Source: Rivularia sp. PCC 7116 (lineage in GTDB: Bacteria; Cyanobacteriota; Cyanobacteriia; Cyanobacteriales; Nostocaceae). Taken from it: DNA of 64,000 nt. The translations under genes and the position numbers were made by a program. The notes below the pieces were generated by a model, which made no database searches, was not told the DNA's origin, and saw only the letters and a list, made by a program, of their open reading frames with translations. Below, piece by piece: positions 15,951 through 26,077 of the stretch (positions are counted from its first letter, which is position 1; every line of letters begins with the position of its first letter). Location of the stretch: positions 4,898,001 through 4,962,000 of the forward strand of contig NC_019678.1 of the NCBI RefSeq assembly GCF_000316665.1, given 5' to 3'.

Positions 15951-18440
15951 CATTAATTCATTCACAAGCTGCCACACTTGAATTAATTTACCTTGTTGTA
16001 ATGCAGCTACTGCTGATAGTGCTTTAATTTCTTTAACATCTGACAATTCTTCTAATGCTGGCTGTAGTGATTTTTCGGCTGCTGCTCCTTGGAAGTCGTA
16101 AAGCTGCACAAATGCTAAATATGCCCATGCATACGGGTTATTTTTATCTAGTTGCGTTACTCTCTGCAAAGAGGCGATCGCTGCTTGTGGTTTTCGCTGC
16201 AATATGTCTGTCAATGCAACACTGTAAGCGTATTTCAAGTTTTGTTCTTGCTGTAAACGATATTCTAAGGCTTTACGTGTTTGTACTAAATAATCTTGAT
16301 TGGGGTCGTATTGATTTATGCGTCCGATTTCGTAAAAGACTTTATTTAATGCTTTGATTCCTTGGGGTAATGTCGCTGCTAGGCTACGCAATTGTGTAGA
16401 TAAATCTAATTCTGGTGCTGGAATGGATGTTGCTTGAGAATCGATTTGTAGAATTGTTTGGGGAGAGTTAAGAGGATAAGTTTGTCCGGTTAATTTATTT
16501 AGATAAGTTGCTTCTAAAGTATAGTTACCGTTTTTAATCTCGGCAGGTGGTAGCATTGCTATTCTTTCAGTAACTTGGAATCTACCTACTGGTTTGATAC
16601 CATAAGGATACAGCTTTCCTAAAGCAATTGCATGGTCATGAATCCATTTTGAGTTATCGGCATTTTTCCAAGTTAACAGCATCAAACCATTTTGCAATTG
16701 CTCCCAATTACCTTCCCAAATATAAGTTACGGGCACTGGTTTTCCTGGTGGTGCTATCTGGGGTACTTCAACCTTTTCTAAAACAATATTATTATTACTT
16801 CTCCCCTCTCTCCCACCTCTCTTCTCTACAACAACAGGTGGATTTTTCTGATGATAAAGTTTGAGAATACTGTCATCGGGTAAATTCCAAGATTTATTTA
16901 GCTCAAAATCACCATTCTGTTCTACAATTTTGGTAATTTTATTTTGCGATTTAGGTACGGAACCCTGTTTTTTAGATTTAGTTAAAAACCAAGAAATAGA
17001 ACCTGCATCTTGCTTTACAAAGCTTTTTTTAGTTCCTACCTGTCTTCCATATACTTGAAAATTTTGTAATGCACCGTAATAATTTAAATTGTGCTGGTTG
17101 ATTTGCGGGGTTGAAGGCAATACTCCTACATTTGAATACAAATATGGTTCGGTTTGAATAATTTGTTTAATAACTTGGGTATGAGGAAATTTTTCTCCGA
17201 CGTAAGGATAATGTTGAACTTTATTACTGAGAGCTTGGGTTAACCAATATCCAGGAATTCCGCCGATGGGAAATAAATTAAACAACATTAAGAGTATTGC
17301 TAAACCGAAAGTACCCCAGCGGATACGCTTTCCTAAAGTTCCTTGAAAACGAGTTAAACCATAAGCCAAAAATACTGATAAAACTGGTAAATACGGCAAT
17401 ACATAGCGAAAATCTTTATTCGGATTTAAGCAGGATAAAATATAAGCACCAATTAAAAAGATTGCCAGCCATTGCAAAGCAGTTGATAATTCTAATCCTT
17501 CTCTTCTCCTCTGTTTTTTAGCTTTTCCCCAATAAAGTAGTAATGCCAAAATAGGGACTAATAATAAAGGTAGAGAAACTTGTGATGGTAGTTGATGCCA
17601 ATAAAAAATCCAAGCTTGAATCGTATTTAAAGGTGCTTCACCTTCAGCAATTGCCGAATCAACCGTGGCTCGTTTACCAGAAGTTAAAATTAGCAGCCAA
17701 TTAGTACGATACCACCAGCCGAATATAAATGTAGACAAACCAAAGGCAGCGATTAATTGCAATAATCTTCCCCATAATCCTTTAAGTATCGATGTAACTA
17801 CCACCCAAATTATCGGCGTAATCAGAAAAAATAGTGCCGTTTGCTTCACCATCAACGCCAATCCGAAAGATAAGCCGAAGAATATTGCGTAAAGAAGAGG
17901 AGGGGGGGAAGTATTTGTACGATTATTTTTTTGTTTTCTAAAAGTTGTGTTTTTGTATCCGGCAAAAAACCAAAGTGTGAGACAGAAGAAGCTTAAAGTA
18001 ACTATTGCTGCGAGGGGATAGTCTAAGAGAAATTCTAAACGATATCTATACAATCCCGGCATTACTTGACACAAAGCGGCTGCCCATAAACCTACGGTGT
18101 CGCCAAAAAGTATTTTACCCAAGCCATATACAGAAAAGATTAAAACAGCGCTGAAACCAAGCATTATCAAAGTTGCTTCATCGTAACCCTTACCGTAAAC
18201 AGATTGAATAAAAGCCGTAATAATATAAGTAAATGGCGGTATTTTTGAAGACAATAACCATAAGTTTTGCCACCATTCCCCATTTAAGAAATCTGGATTT
18301 TGTAGAGCCTGCAAATAATTCAAACTCCCAGTTAAATAATCGGCTTGATCCCATGAAGGAATAGATTTATCAAAGAAAAACCATACGCGATCGCATATTA
18401 CACCGAGGAGCCAGATTGTAGTCAGAATCAACAGTTTCAT
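15939..18440 (-). CDS. Membrane glycosyltransferase (PMT/ArnT type) with TPR-like C-terminus
   Basis: The 833-aa protein starts with a membrane helix and an acidic site S-W-D-Q-A-D-Y in the first loop, typical of GT-C transferases that use a lipid-linked sugar. About ten to twelve membrane segments follow to about residue 410. Then come a soluble region of about 280 residues and a helical TPR-like C-terminal part (about 700-833). It is likely a dolichyl/undecaprenyl-phosphate-sugar transferase acting outside the plasma membrane. Acceptor and sugar are unknown. STRR arrays flank both ends. Confidence 0.82.
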   Translation of the reverse strand: MKLLILTTIWLLGVICDRVWFFFDKSIPSWDQADYLTGSLNYLQALQNPDFLNGEWWQNLWLLSSKIPPFTYIITAFIQSVYGKGYDEATLIMLGFSAVLIFSVYGLGKILFGDTVGLWAAALCQVMPGLYRYRLEFLLDYPLAAIVTLSFFCLTLWFFAGYKNTTFRKQKNNRTNTSPPPLLYAIFFGLSFGLALMVKQTALFFLITPIIWVVVTSILKGLWGRLLQLIAAFGLSTFIFGWWYRTNWLLILTSGKRATVDSAIAEGEAPLNTIQAWIFYWHQLPSQVSLPLLLVPILALLLYWGKAKKQRRREGLELSTALQWLAIFLIGAYILSCLNPNKDFRYVLPYLPVLSVFLAYGLTRFQGTLGKRIRWGTFGLAILLMLFNLFPIGGIPGYWLTQALSNKVQHYPYVGEKFPHTQVIKQIIQTEPYLYSNVGVLPSTPQINQHNLNYYGALQNFQVYGRQVGTKKSFVKQDAGSISWFLTKSKKQGSVPKSQNKITKIVEQNGDFELNKSWNLPDDSILKLYHQKNPPVVVEKRGGREGRSNNNIVLEKVEVPQIAPPGKPVPVTYIWEGNWEQLQNGLMLLTWKNADNSKWIHDHAIALGKLYPYGIKPVGRFQVTERIAMLPPAEIKNGNYTLEATYLNKLTGQTYPLNSPQTILQIDSQATSIPAPELDLSTQLRSLAATLPQGIKALNKVFYEIGRINQYDPNQDYLVQTRKALEYRLQQEQNLKYAYSVALTDILQRKPQAAIASLQRVTQLDKNNPYAWAYLAFVQLYDFQGAAAEKSLQPALEELSDVKEIKALSAVAALQQGKLIQVWQLVNELMNGE

Positions 18441-18446
18441 AATTAT

Positions 18447-18545
18447 TGGGCATGGGGCATTGGGCTTTGGGCGTTGGGCATTGCAGAGGGAGGAGAATGA
18501 TTAAACCACTAACTACTAACCACTAACCACTAACTCTCAACTACT
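18447..18545. repeat. STRR array
   Basis: TTGGGCA-type units are followed by ACTAACC/ACTAACT units between the glycosyltransferase start and the acetyltransferase stop. Confidence 0.7.
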
Positions 18546-18974
18546 AACGATTTTTACCATTTTTACATGAGGAATTCCGGCTTCTAGAAAAGCTTCACCA
18601 ACTTGCTCGAAACCCAATTGTTGATGCAATCCTTTGATATATTCCTGAGCATTAATGTAAACTTCGGCTATATTTTCACTGGCTATCACTTCCAAAGCTT
18701 TTTGCATTAACCTTTTACCGATACCATTTCCTCTGGCATAAGATAAAACCGCTAATCTTTCAATTTTTGCCGTTTTCCTATCTAAATATCGAATTCTGGC
18801 AGTACCCACCACAGCATTATCTAAATAAGCAATCAACTGCGGACAAAATTTATCTTTACCATCTATATCTAATTGTGCTTGTACATTTTGTTCGTCTTGA
18901 AATACTCTTCTTCTAATTATCTCAATTACTGGATACTGTTCCCATTCAACAACTTTTACAGTTATTTCAGTCAT
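18537..18974 (-). CDS. GNAT family N-acetyltransferase
   Basis: The 145-aa single GNAT domain has the acetyl-CoA pyrophosphate loop A-R-G-N-G-I-G-K-R-L after the strand A-K-I-E-R-L-A-V-L, and a C-terminal G-F-E-Q-V-G-E-A-F motif with F-L-E-A-G-I-P-H. The overall pattern resembles the ElaA/YjcF-like group. The acceptor is unknown. Confidence 0.88.
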   Translation of the reverse strand: MTEITVKVVEWEQYPVIEIIRRRVFQDEQNVQAQLDIDGKDKFCPQLIAYLDNAVVGTARIRYLDRKTAKIERLAVLSYARGNGIGKRLMQKALEVIASENIAEVYINAQEYIKGLHQQLGFEQVGEAFLEAGIPHVKMVKIVSS

Positions 18975-19085
18975 TCGGTTTCTTTTAAATCTAGCTTGTT
19001 TCTTATATTATGTTCGGTAGTAGCGCACTCGTTTCATGTCTTTGCAAAAATTACAAACCTGTTGATTTATGAGGTACCCGCAGCC

Positions 19086-19661
19086 ATGACTGCTATCACC
19101 ATCAATTTTAACAACGTCATGAAGCTTAATGACGACCAATTTTATCAACTATGCCGGGATAATCCCGATATTAAATTAGAACGCAATCAATGGGGAGAAT
19201 TAATTGTAATGCCACCAACCGGAGGAGAAACCGGCAACCGTAATTCAGAAATCAATGCAGAATTTGTAATTTGGAACCGCAAAACTCAACTCGGTAAAGT
19301 ATTTGATTCTTCTACCTGCTTCAAACTTCCTAACGGTTGCGATCGCTCTCCGGATGTATCTTGGATACAGTTAGAAAGGTGGAATTCACTTAGCGCACAG
19401 CAGCGAGAAAAGTTTCCTCCGATTGCTCCAGATTTCGTATTAGAGTTAATGTCTCCATCCGACGGTTTAAGCGATATTCAGAAAAAAATGCAAGAGTATA
19501 TGGCTGCGGGTGTCAAATTAGGCTGGCTGCTTAAACGAAGTCGTCAGGTAGAAATTTATCGTCAAGGGCAAGCAGTAGAAGTATTAAACTCTCCTCCAAG
19601 TTTATCGGGAGAAGAGGTATTACCGGGATTTATTTTAGATTTATCAGTTGTGTGGGATTAG
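19086..19661 (+). CDS. Uma2 family protein
   Basis: The 191-aa protein is a full Uma2 domain: M-P-P-T-G-G-E-T-G, R-S-P-D-V-S-W-I (metal-binding Asp), P-D-F-V-L-E-L-M-S-P-S-D and Y-M-A-A-G-V-K-L-G-W-L-L. The frame is open to 18873, but the first credible start is the ATG at 19086, where homology begins. A GAGGTACC-like sequence precedes it. Unlike the copy at 12.1-12.8 kb, this one is intact. Confidence 0.88.
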   Translation: MTAITINFNNVMKLNDDQFYQLCRDNPDIKLERNQWGELIVMPPTGGETGNRNSEINAEFVIWNRKTQLGKVFDSSTCFKLPNGCDRSPDVSWIQLERWNSLSAQQREKFPPIAPDFVLELMSPSDGLSDIQKKMQEYMAAGVKLGWLLKRSRQVEIYRQGQAVEVLNSPPSLSGEEVLPGFILDLSVVWD

Positions 19662-19724
19662 TTTTCTGGGAATAATAAACCCTTCTAGTACCCAGAGGGC
19701 GCTGAGGAAAAGGGGGAGAGGGGA

Positions 19725-19836
19725 AGAAAGTTAGGAGTTAGGAGTTAAGAGTTAGGAATTATATTTTCCCTATCCCTATTACCTATTACCTATTACCTAT
19801 TACCAATCCCCCATGCCCCACGCCCAATTATTTAAT
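19725..19836. repeat. STRR arrays (GTTAGGA and CTATTAC units)
   Basis: GTTAGGA units, then at least four CTATTAC-type units and CCCATGC-type units, fill the gap up to the stop codon of putA. Confidence 0.75.
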
Positions 19837-22835
19837 TAATCCGCTCCTTCAATCGGCGCAAAACCTTGACGCTGAATGTTTTCAGTTATAGTACGGGGTT
19901 CTAAAAATTGTAGAAGATAATCGGGACCTCCTGCTTTTGAACCGACTCCGGAAAGTTTGAAGCCACCGAAGGGTTGCCGGGAAACGATTGCGCCGGTGAT
20001 GGTGCGATTTATGTATAAATTCCCTACTTCAAATTCTTCTTGGGCTTGTTGGATATGGGAAGGTGTGCGGGAATAAAGTCCCCCAGTTAAAGCGTAGTTG
20101 GTACCGTTGGCTACTTGTAAGGCTTCTTGGAAATTTTTAACTTTAATTACTGCAACTACAGGACCAAAAATTTCTTCTTGAGCTATTATCCCATCTGCCG
20201 GTACGTTTCCAAATATTACTGGACCAACAAAATAACCGTTTTCTGGTGCAGACATTTCCAGCGCAATTTCGGCTTCTGCTTTACCTTTTTGGATATACTC
20301 GCGGATTCTAGATTGAGACTTATCGTCAATTACTGGTCCTACTTGAGTACCCGGTAATTCTGCTTCTCCAATATTAAGGGATTTTGTTGCTTCTACGAAA
20401 CGTTGAATAAAAGTATCGTAAACGGTTTCTACAACTATTACCCTAGAGCAAGCAGAACATTTTTGTCCGCTGTAACCGAATGCCGAACTAACTACACCGA
20501 CAACTGCTTGGTCTAAATCTGCACTTTCATCAATAATTATCCCGTTTTTGCCTCCCATTTCGGCAATCACTCGCTTCATATGCTTTTGACCGGGTTTTAA
20601 CACGGCTGCATCTGCGTATATTTTGCAGCCTACTTCTTGCGATCCAGTAAAAGCGATAACGTGAGTATCGATGTGATTTACTAAATAAGAGCCGACAACA
20701 GAGCCTTTTCCGGGGACATATTGAAACACGCCTTGAGGAATTCCCGCATCAACTAAAACTTCTTTTATCTTGGCTGCAATTACCGCCGAAGTTTCCGCTG
20801 GTTTGAGCAAAGTACAGTTACCAGTTACCAAAGCTGCAACCGTCATACCCGTTGCGATCGCAAAGGGGAAATTCCAGGGAGAAATCACTACGGTAATTCC
20901 TCGGGGCTGGTAAATATAACGATTATTTTCTCCAGCTACGTCATAATTGAAACCTTTATCTAAACGTTCCATTTCCGCAGCATAATAGCGACAAAAATCA
21001 ATCGCTTCGCTGACTTCTGCATCTGCTTCCCGCACTGGTTTACCAACTTCTAAAACAATCCAAGCCGATAATTCAGCCCGACGCTCTTCCATTAAATCTC
21101 CAGCTTTGCGAATAATATCGGTGCGCTGCTTTGCAGATGTTTTACGCCAAGTCTTAAACGCCGCTTTCGCCGCTTGCATCGCAGTTTCAGCTTGCTCGAC
21201 ATTAATTAAACCAACTTTGCCTACCACCTGAGAATAATTAGAAGGATTAACCGAATCAACTTTTTGCTCAGTTTCTACGTGTTCCCCATTAATTAAAGGT
21301 AAATAAGTTTTCCCAAGCTCTTTCTTAACGCTTTCAAAAGCAGCTTGAGATTTCTTTCTTAATTCTTCCATCGCATAATCACTATCGGCAGCAGGATTGA
21401 AAGAAGTAACCGCAGAAGCTTCTGAAGAATTATCTTTTGCCTCTTCCCTCTCTACCCCCTCTCCAATAACCGGGGGTGCAATCAACTCTTCCACGGGATG
21501 ATTTTCCATATCCTGGCGAATAAAAGAGGAATTAGCTGTATTTTCCAGCAAACGACGAATTAAATAAGCCATTCCCGGCAATAATTCACCATAAGGGCAA
21601 TAAACCCGCACGCGATAACCCTGCTCTACTAAAGACTTAGCAATTTTATCCCCCATACCGTAAAGCACCTGCATCTCAAAGTTGCGCTGGGGAATATTTA
21701 AACTTTGAGCAATGGCTATAGCTTTAGCTTGGGAGCGAACATTATGACTTCCTATGGCAGCATATATATATTGATGATTTTCTAATAATAATTGAGTAAT
21801 ATTCTCAAAATTAATATCGGTGGCAGCTTTATCGTTGTAAACTGGCTGTTTCCAGTGTTTTTGCTCTGCTGTAATGGTTTCTTGATCCCAGTAAGCTCCT
21901 TTTACCAAGCGAATTGTAATTGGATTATCGCGCTGTTTTGCCCATTCAATCAAGCTCTTGGCATCTTCCTCACTATCTCTGAGATAAGCTTGAATTGTCA
22001 TCCCGATATCGGTGCGCTGTTTAAACTCTTCTTCCATTAACAGCTTTTTCAAAATCCCGAAAGTTAAATCTTTGTAGATATATTGCTCCATATCAAAGTG
22101 GATGGCAACACCCAATTCTTTCGCACGACGCAGCAAACTGCGGATATGGGAAACGACTTTCTCTTCACTACCTTTATCATCTAAAGGGTCAAACTGCGAA
22201 TAAAAAGCTGTCAACTTTACCGAAACCTGTACCTTCGGCAATTCTTCCCCGTCAGCTTCGTCAATTAACGCCACATTCTTCCACTTTTTGGAAGCCTCCG
22301 CTAATTGCGCCATCAAATCCATATATCTTTGTAAATAAGACTCGGCTTCGACTTCCGTTATCACCGCTTCACCCAATAAATCTACGGTGAAAGCCATCTT
22401 TTCTTTACGCAGTCTTTCAATACTTTTTAGTGCTTGCTTGATATTCTCTCCAGCAATATACCGATGAGCTAAAGTTTCTACACTTTTAGAAACTGTTGTC
22501 GCGGCAACCTTCCCCGGCACAGAATCGGGATTTGCAAAGTTGAGCATTCCCTTCAACGCTGAAGGTAATTCCACCGAATCATCACCAAGATATTCCTGTA
22601 AATGTGCGGCAATCTCCGGGTTACTTCTCAAAGCCGGAAGGGTATCGATAAATCTAAATAACTGCACCCGCAAACCAGGATTGCTCATCGCCCATGCTAA
22701 TAATTTATCATCGGGACGCATTTGATCGCGCAAAGCCGAAAATAAAGAACGATTTTCCCCAGTTGCGCTTAATAACTGCTTGGCGATTTCCTGAGTTTTC
22801 GCTTCGTAGATGTCTTTCTCAACCTGTAATACCAC
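19836..22835 (-). CDS. putA: Bifunctional proline dehydrogenase / P5C dehydrogenase
   Basis: The roughly 1000-aa protein oxidises proline to glutamate. The N-terminal half (to about 480) is the FAD-dependent proline dehydrogenase barrel (I-R-L-V-K-G-A-Y-W-D, V-R-V-Y-C-P-Y-G-E, Y-L-I-R-R-L-L-E-N). The C-terminal half (about 505-990) is an aldehyde dehydrogenase with P-W-N-F-P, E-M-G-G-K-N, catalytic Cys in G-Q-K-C-S-A-C-S-R and E-E-I-F-G-P-V. There is no DNA-binding domain. The frame opens with GTG at 22844, but a GGAG one base upstream is too close; the GTG at 22835 has spacing ten and is preferred. Confidence 0.95.
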   Translation of the reverse strand: MVLQVEKDIYEAKTQEIAKQLLSATGENRSLFSALRDQMRPDDKLLAWAMSNPGLRVQLFRFIDTLPALRSNPEIAAHLQEYLGDDSVELPSALKGMLNFANPDSVPGKVAATTVSKSVETLAHRYIAGENIKQALKSIERLRKEKMAFTVDLLGEAVITEVEAESYLQRYMDLMAQLAEASKKWKNVALIDEADGEELPKVQVSVKLTAFYSQFDPLDDKGSEEKVVSHIRSLLRRAKELGVAIHFDMEQYIYKDLTFGILKKLLMEEEFKQRTDIGMTIQAYLRDSEEDAKSLIEWAKQRDNPITIRLVKGAYWDQETITAEQKHWKQPVYNDKAATDINFENITQLLLENHQYIYAAIGSHNVRSQAKAIAIAQSLNIPQRNFEMQVLYGMGDKIAKSLVEQGYRVRVYCPYGELLPGMAYLIRRLLENTANSSFIRQDMENHPVEELIAPPVIGEGVEREEAKDNSSEASAVTSFNPAADSDYAMEELRKKSQAAFESVKKELGKTYLPLINGEHVETEQKVDSVNPSNYSQVVGKVGLINVEQAETAMQAAKAAFKTWRKTSAKQRTDIIRKAGDLMEERRAELSAWIVLEVGKPVREADAEVSEAIDFCRYYAAEMERLDKGFNYDVAGENNRYIYQPRGITVVISPWNFPFAIATGMTVAALVTGNCTLLKPAETSAVIAAKIKEVLVDAGIPQGVFQYVPGKGSVVGSYLVNHIDTHVIAFTGSQEVGCKIYADAAVLKPGQKHMKRVIAEMGGKNGIIIDESADLDQAVVGVVSSAFGYSGQKCSACSRVIVVETVYDTFIQRFVEATKSLNIGEAELPGTQVGPVIDDKSQSRIREYIQKGKAEAEIALEMSAPENGYFVGPVIFGNVPADGIIAQEEIFGPVVAVIKVKNFQEALQVANGTNYALTGGLYSRTPSHIQQAQEEFEVGNLYINRTITGAIVSRQPFGGFKLSGVGSKAGGPDYLLQFLEPRTITENIQRQGFAPIEGAD

Positions 22836-23400
22836 TGATAGCACGCTCCATGTAGAATGTCAGGCTTTCGTAATAAAGCCTCTATATTCTATTTTGGCTT
22901 TTTAATTTTGCTACCACCACATCCATAAGTAAAAATTAAAGAATCGAAATCTAATCGAAATTTAAATGTCATCAAAACACAGATATATGGCGCTTTTCAT
23001 TTGAGTGCAATACAGCTTGAGAAACCTCACCCCATTATTAAGTAGAGGGGTGTATTCTATTCAACTGAAAACTGCTATATAAAATAATATTTTGAATATT
23101 TTTATCTTGTTGTCAGATAGATTAACAAAATTCTTCAATCAATAATTAAATATTATACTTGGATTACAAAATACAATAATCAATCTTGATATAAACAACT
23201 TAATTAAAATAATATTTAATCAATCAATATCTATTGAGAATAAATTGCAATTTTTCTAAGTATATATTCAACATATAAAACTTTTTAATATAGATATTTT
23301 TTGGCATTTGATGTTGGTAAATGCAGTGCAGTTTGCTTTCTTTAATCGAGTAGCTTCAATTAAGATAGCAAAGCTGTATATATAGGTTTCGTCATCTACC
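22836..23400. other. Divergent intergenic region, 565 bp
   Basis: It lies between divergent putA and the kinase gene and should hold both promoters. It is very AT-rich. A remnant of the CCTCACCCC repeat lies at about 23028-23053. No gene is seen. Confidence 0.5.
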
Positions 23401-25416
23401 ATGAGTAATATTATCCTAGAGCGTTACCGAATAATTGAGCTACTTAGTGGTACTCCAGGAGGTAGAAGTTATTTAAGTGAAGATACAAGTCAATCAAATT
23501 TTCATCAATATGTAGTAAAGCAGTTTCTCCCATCCAGTAAAGATTCTACTCTGTTAAAAATATCTCATGATGTCTTAGAAACAGAGACAAAACCTCTAGA
23601 GTATTTAGCAAAAAAGGATGATAGGATTCTTCATTTAAGCAATTTTTTTATCAAGGATAAAAACTTTTATTTAGTTAGAGAATATATTCTCGGTCAATCT
23701 TTAAGAAAAGAAATAATTACCGGGCAAAAATTAAGCTCTGAAAAAGTATTAGAAATATTATTAGAAGTTTTGGAAATATTAGTAATTATACATTATCGCG
23801 GCATAATTCATCGCAATATAAAACCAGCAAATATTATTCGTAGAGAGTCAGACAATAAGCTAATTTTAACTGATTTTGGTGCGCCGCAAGAAGCAGTATC
23901 TAACTTAGTGGCTTCATCAGAATATATGCCCATAGAGCAAATTTATCGAAATCCTCAATTGAACAGCGATATTTATGCTTTGGGTATAATTGCTATTGAG
24001 GCATTAACAGGTTTATCGGCAAGCGAAATTACTAACCGAAAAAATCAGAAAAACTCTGATGCCCAAAAAATAGTTTGGTATCCTCGCAGCCACAAAGTAA
24101 AAGCTAAACTTGCCAAAATCATCGACAAGATGGTGGATTTAAATTATCAAAACCGCTATCAATCAGCGAAAGAAGTATTAAACGATTTACAAACAATTAA
24201 TCAACCCCAACCAAATTTAGTATTACAACCATTAAAAACACAATTCTCAAAAAATCCTAAATTATTCTTATTTCTAGGTAGTTTTATCACAGTCAGTGCG
24301 GTAGGTTGGTTTTTCTTTGCATCCAAAGACTTAAATTATGCGAGGAAACTGTACTATCAAGGAATCGCCAACTACGAAAAAGCAGACTACAAACAAGCAG
24401 TAAAACTGTTTTCTCAAGCCATTAAAATAAATCCCCAATATTCCTCAGCTTACAACTTTCGTGGAGACGCTTATTATCGTTTGGGAAACTACGAAAAATC
24501 GCAGCAAGATTCTAGTGCAGCAATTCGTAACAATCCTCAAGATGCAAATGCTTATTATGATAGAGCATTTAGTCTTTATTTAGTTGGAGAATTTAACGGA
24601 GCAATAATAGATTACAATCAAGCAATTAAACTCAATCCCGAATATGCCGACGCTTATTATGGTAGAGGATTAGCCCGTCACGAAATCAAAGAAAATCGTA
24701 AGGCGATCGCCGATTTAAATCAAGCAATTGCTATCAAGCCAAAATTTACGAAAGCCTACTTTCAAAGAGGAATTGTACATCGAGAAATAGGAGACAAACT
24801 AGAAGCAATCAAAGACTTTAGTAAAGCAATAGAAATTAATCCTAAATATGCCTCTGCATATTACGAACGCGGTAAAACTCGCTACGCACTCAACGAAAAA
24901 GCAGCCGCTAAAAAAGATTTTACTAAAGTAATTGAATTAGATTCTAGATTCGTTGATGCCTATATTGCCCGTGCAGATGTTCACACAGATTTAGGATATC
25001 CCAAACAAGCTTATGACGATTACGAAAAAGCCATCGAAATGAATCCCGAAGACGCAAAAGCTTACGTTCATCGTGGTAAATATCGCTTTCAAATGAAAGA
25101 CATTGAAGGAGCAATTGAAAATTACAATCAAGCAATAAAACTCAATTCTACTCAGTCAACAGCATATAACAATCGCGGTAATGCTTACTTAGAATTAGGA
25201 AAATGGAATAAAGCATTAGCAGATTATTCCAAAGCAATTGAACTCAATCCCGAATACGCTTCAGCCTATTACAATCGCGGTTTACTACGTACAGATTTAG
25301 CTAAAGTACCGGGTGCAATTGAAGATTATCAAGCAGCAGCAGATATTTTTCTTAAAAGAGGCGAAAAGAATAATTATCAAGATGCAATGTCGAGAATTAA
25401 GGAACTTACTCCGTAA
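23401..25416 (+). CDS. Ser/Thr kinase-like protein with TPR repeats; catalytic Asp replaced
   Basis: The 671-aa protein has a kinase domain (about 8-265), one membrane helix (about 288-307) and some ten TPR repeats (about 312-660). The ATP-anchoring Lys is present (Y-V-V-K, Lys40) and D-F-G is intact (158-160), but the catalytic loop reads H-R-N-I-K-P-A-N, with Asn139 where active kinases have Asp. The codon is AAT. The glycine-rich loop is also weak (S-G-T-P-G-G-R). It may be a pseudokinase that binds ATP and scaffolds partners through its exported TPR region. The N-terminus is cytoplasmic. Confidence 0.85.
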   Translation: MSNIILERYRIIELLSGTPGGRSYLSEDTSQSNFHQYVVKQFLPSSKDSTLLKISHDVLETETKPLEYLAKKDDRILHLSNFFIKDKNFYLVREYILGQSLRKEIITGQKLSSEKVLEILLEVLEILVIIHYRGIIHRNIKPANIIRRESDNKLILTDFGAPQEAVSNLVASSEYMPIEQIYRNPQLNSDIYALGIIAIEALTGLSASEITNRKNQKNSDAQKIVWYPRSHKVKAKLAKIIDKMVDLNYQNRYQSAKEVLNDLQTINQPQPNLVLQPLKTQFSKNPKLFLFLGSFITVSAVGWFFFASKDLNYARKLYYQGIANYEKADYKQAVKLFSQAIKINPQYSSAYNFRGDAYYRLGNYEKSQQDSSAAIRNNPQDANAYYDRAFSLYLVGEFNGAIIDYNQAIKLNPEYADAYYGRGLARHEIKENRKAIADLNQAIAIKPKFTKAYFQRGIVHREIGDKLEAIKDFSKAIEINPKYASAYYERGKTRYALNEKAAAKKDFTKVIELDSRFVDAYIARADVHTDLGYPKQAYDDYEKAIEMNPEDAKAYVHRGKYRFQMKDIEGAIENYNQAIKLNSTQSTAYNNRGNAYLELGKWNKALADYSKAIELNPEYASAYYNRGLLRTDLAKVPGAIEDYQAAADIFLKRGEKNNYQDAMSRIKELTP

Positions 25417-25461
25417 GTTGGGAATGGGAATTGGTAATGGGTAATGGGTAATTGGTAATTA
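25416..25461. repeat. STRR array
   Basis: GGTAATG/GGTAATT units lie between the kinase stop and the four-helix-bundle gene stop. Confidence 0.7.
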
Positions 25462-25463
25462 AA

Positions 25464-25856
25464 CTATTTGTTATTACCTATGGAATTCAGGTAAGCATTC
25501 AGCTTGGGTGATAGTTCATCGATTATTGGTTTAAGTTTTAGTGATTGTTCTTTAGTTAACATTTTTCTTGTATAAGCTAATCTTAAAAAACAAATAGTTT
25601 CGTATAAGGAGCCTCTAGAGATTCTAATAAAGCGACGATTATCTTGGTCATTAAAACAACCTCTTCCTTCTGCAATATTTGCACAAACGCTATCAGCCGA
25701 ACGAACTATTTGTTTACCAACTGTATCTTTTTCAAATTGCTTCCACTCTTGAACAATATTCCAAATTTTATTAGCTAATTTCTCAGCTAACTGATAGACT
25801 TGTAAATTCTCAAAATCAGGTTTTGTCAAACTTATTTCTTGATATGGCAACAACAT
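25464..25856 (-). CDS. Four-helix bundle protein (23S rRNA IVS type)
   Basis: The 130-aa protein matches the four-helix bundle family first seen in 23S rRNA intervening sequences: D-F-E-N-L-Q-V-Y-Q-L-A, then Q-I-V-R-S-A-D-S-V-C-A-N-I-A-E-G-R-G and R-F-I-R-I-S-R-G-S-L-Y-E-T. Function unknown; genomic copies outside rRNA are common in cyanobacteria. The frame opens at a GTG (25877), but the ATG at 25856 gives the family-like N-terminus. Confidence 0.85.
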   Translation of the reverse strand: MLLPYQEISLTKPDFENLQVYQLAEKLANKIWNIVQEWKQFEKDTVGKQIVRSADSVCANIAEGRGCFNDQDNRRFIRISRGSLYETICFLRLAYTRKMLTKEQSLKLKPIIDELSPKLNAYLNSIGNNK

Positions 25857-25913
25857 CTCTATAATTCCCAAAATCAATCACAAAATAACCTTCTTACAAA
25901 TAATTCCTATATA

Positions 25914-26020
25914 CCATCACCAATTACCAATTACCCATTACCAATTACCCATTACCCATTACCAATTACCCATTACCAATTACCCATTACCCATTACCAA
26001 TTACCCAATCCCCAATTCCC
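25914..26020. repeat. Long STRR array of ATTACCN heptamers
   Basis: Around fifteen tandem heptamers alternate between CAATTAC and CCATTAC, ending in CCCAATC. This is the longest array in the window and lies upstream of ubiD. There are no spacers, so it is not a CRISPR. Confidence 0.85.
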
Positions 26021-26077
26021 CACTTTTGCCTGATAATATAAATAACGCTTCAAATAACTTTACGATTTATATATACA

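Noticed and set aside
25914-26020. Possible CRISPR array
   Set aside because: The unit is a 7-mer in direct tandem without unique spacers; it is an STRR array.
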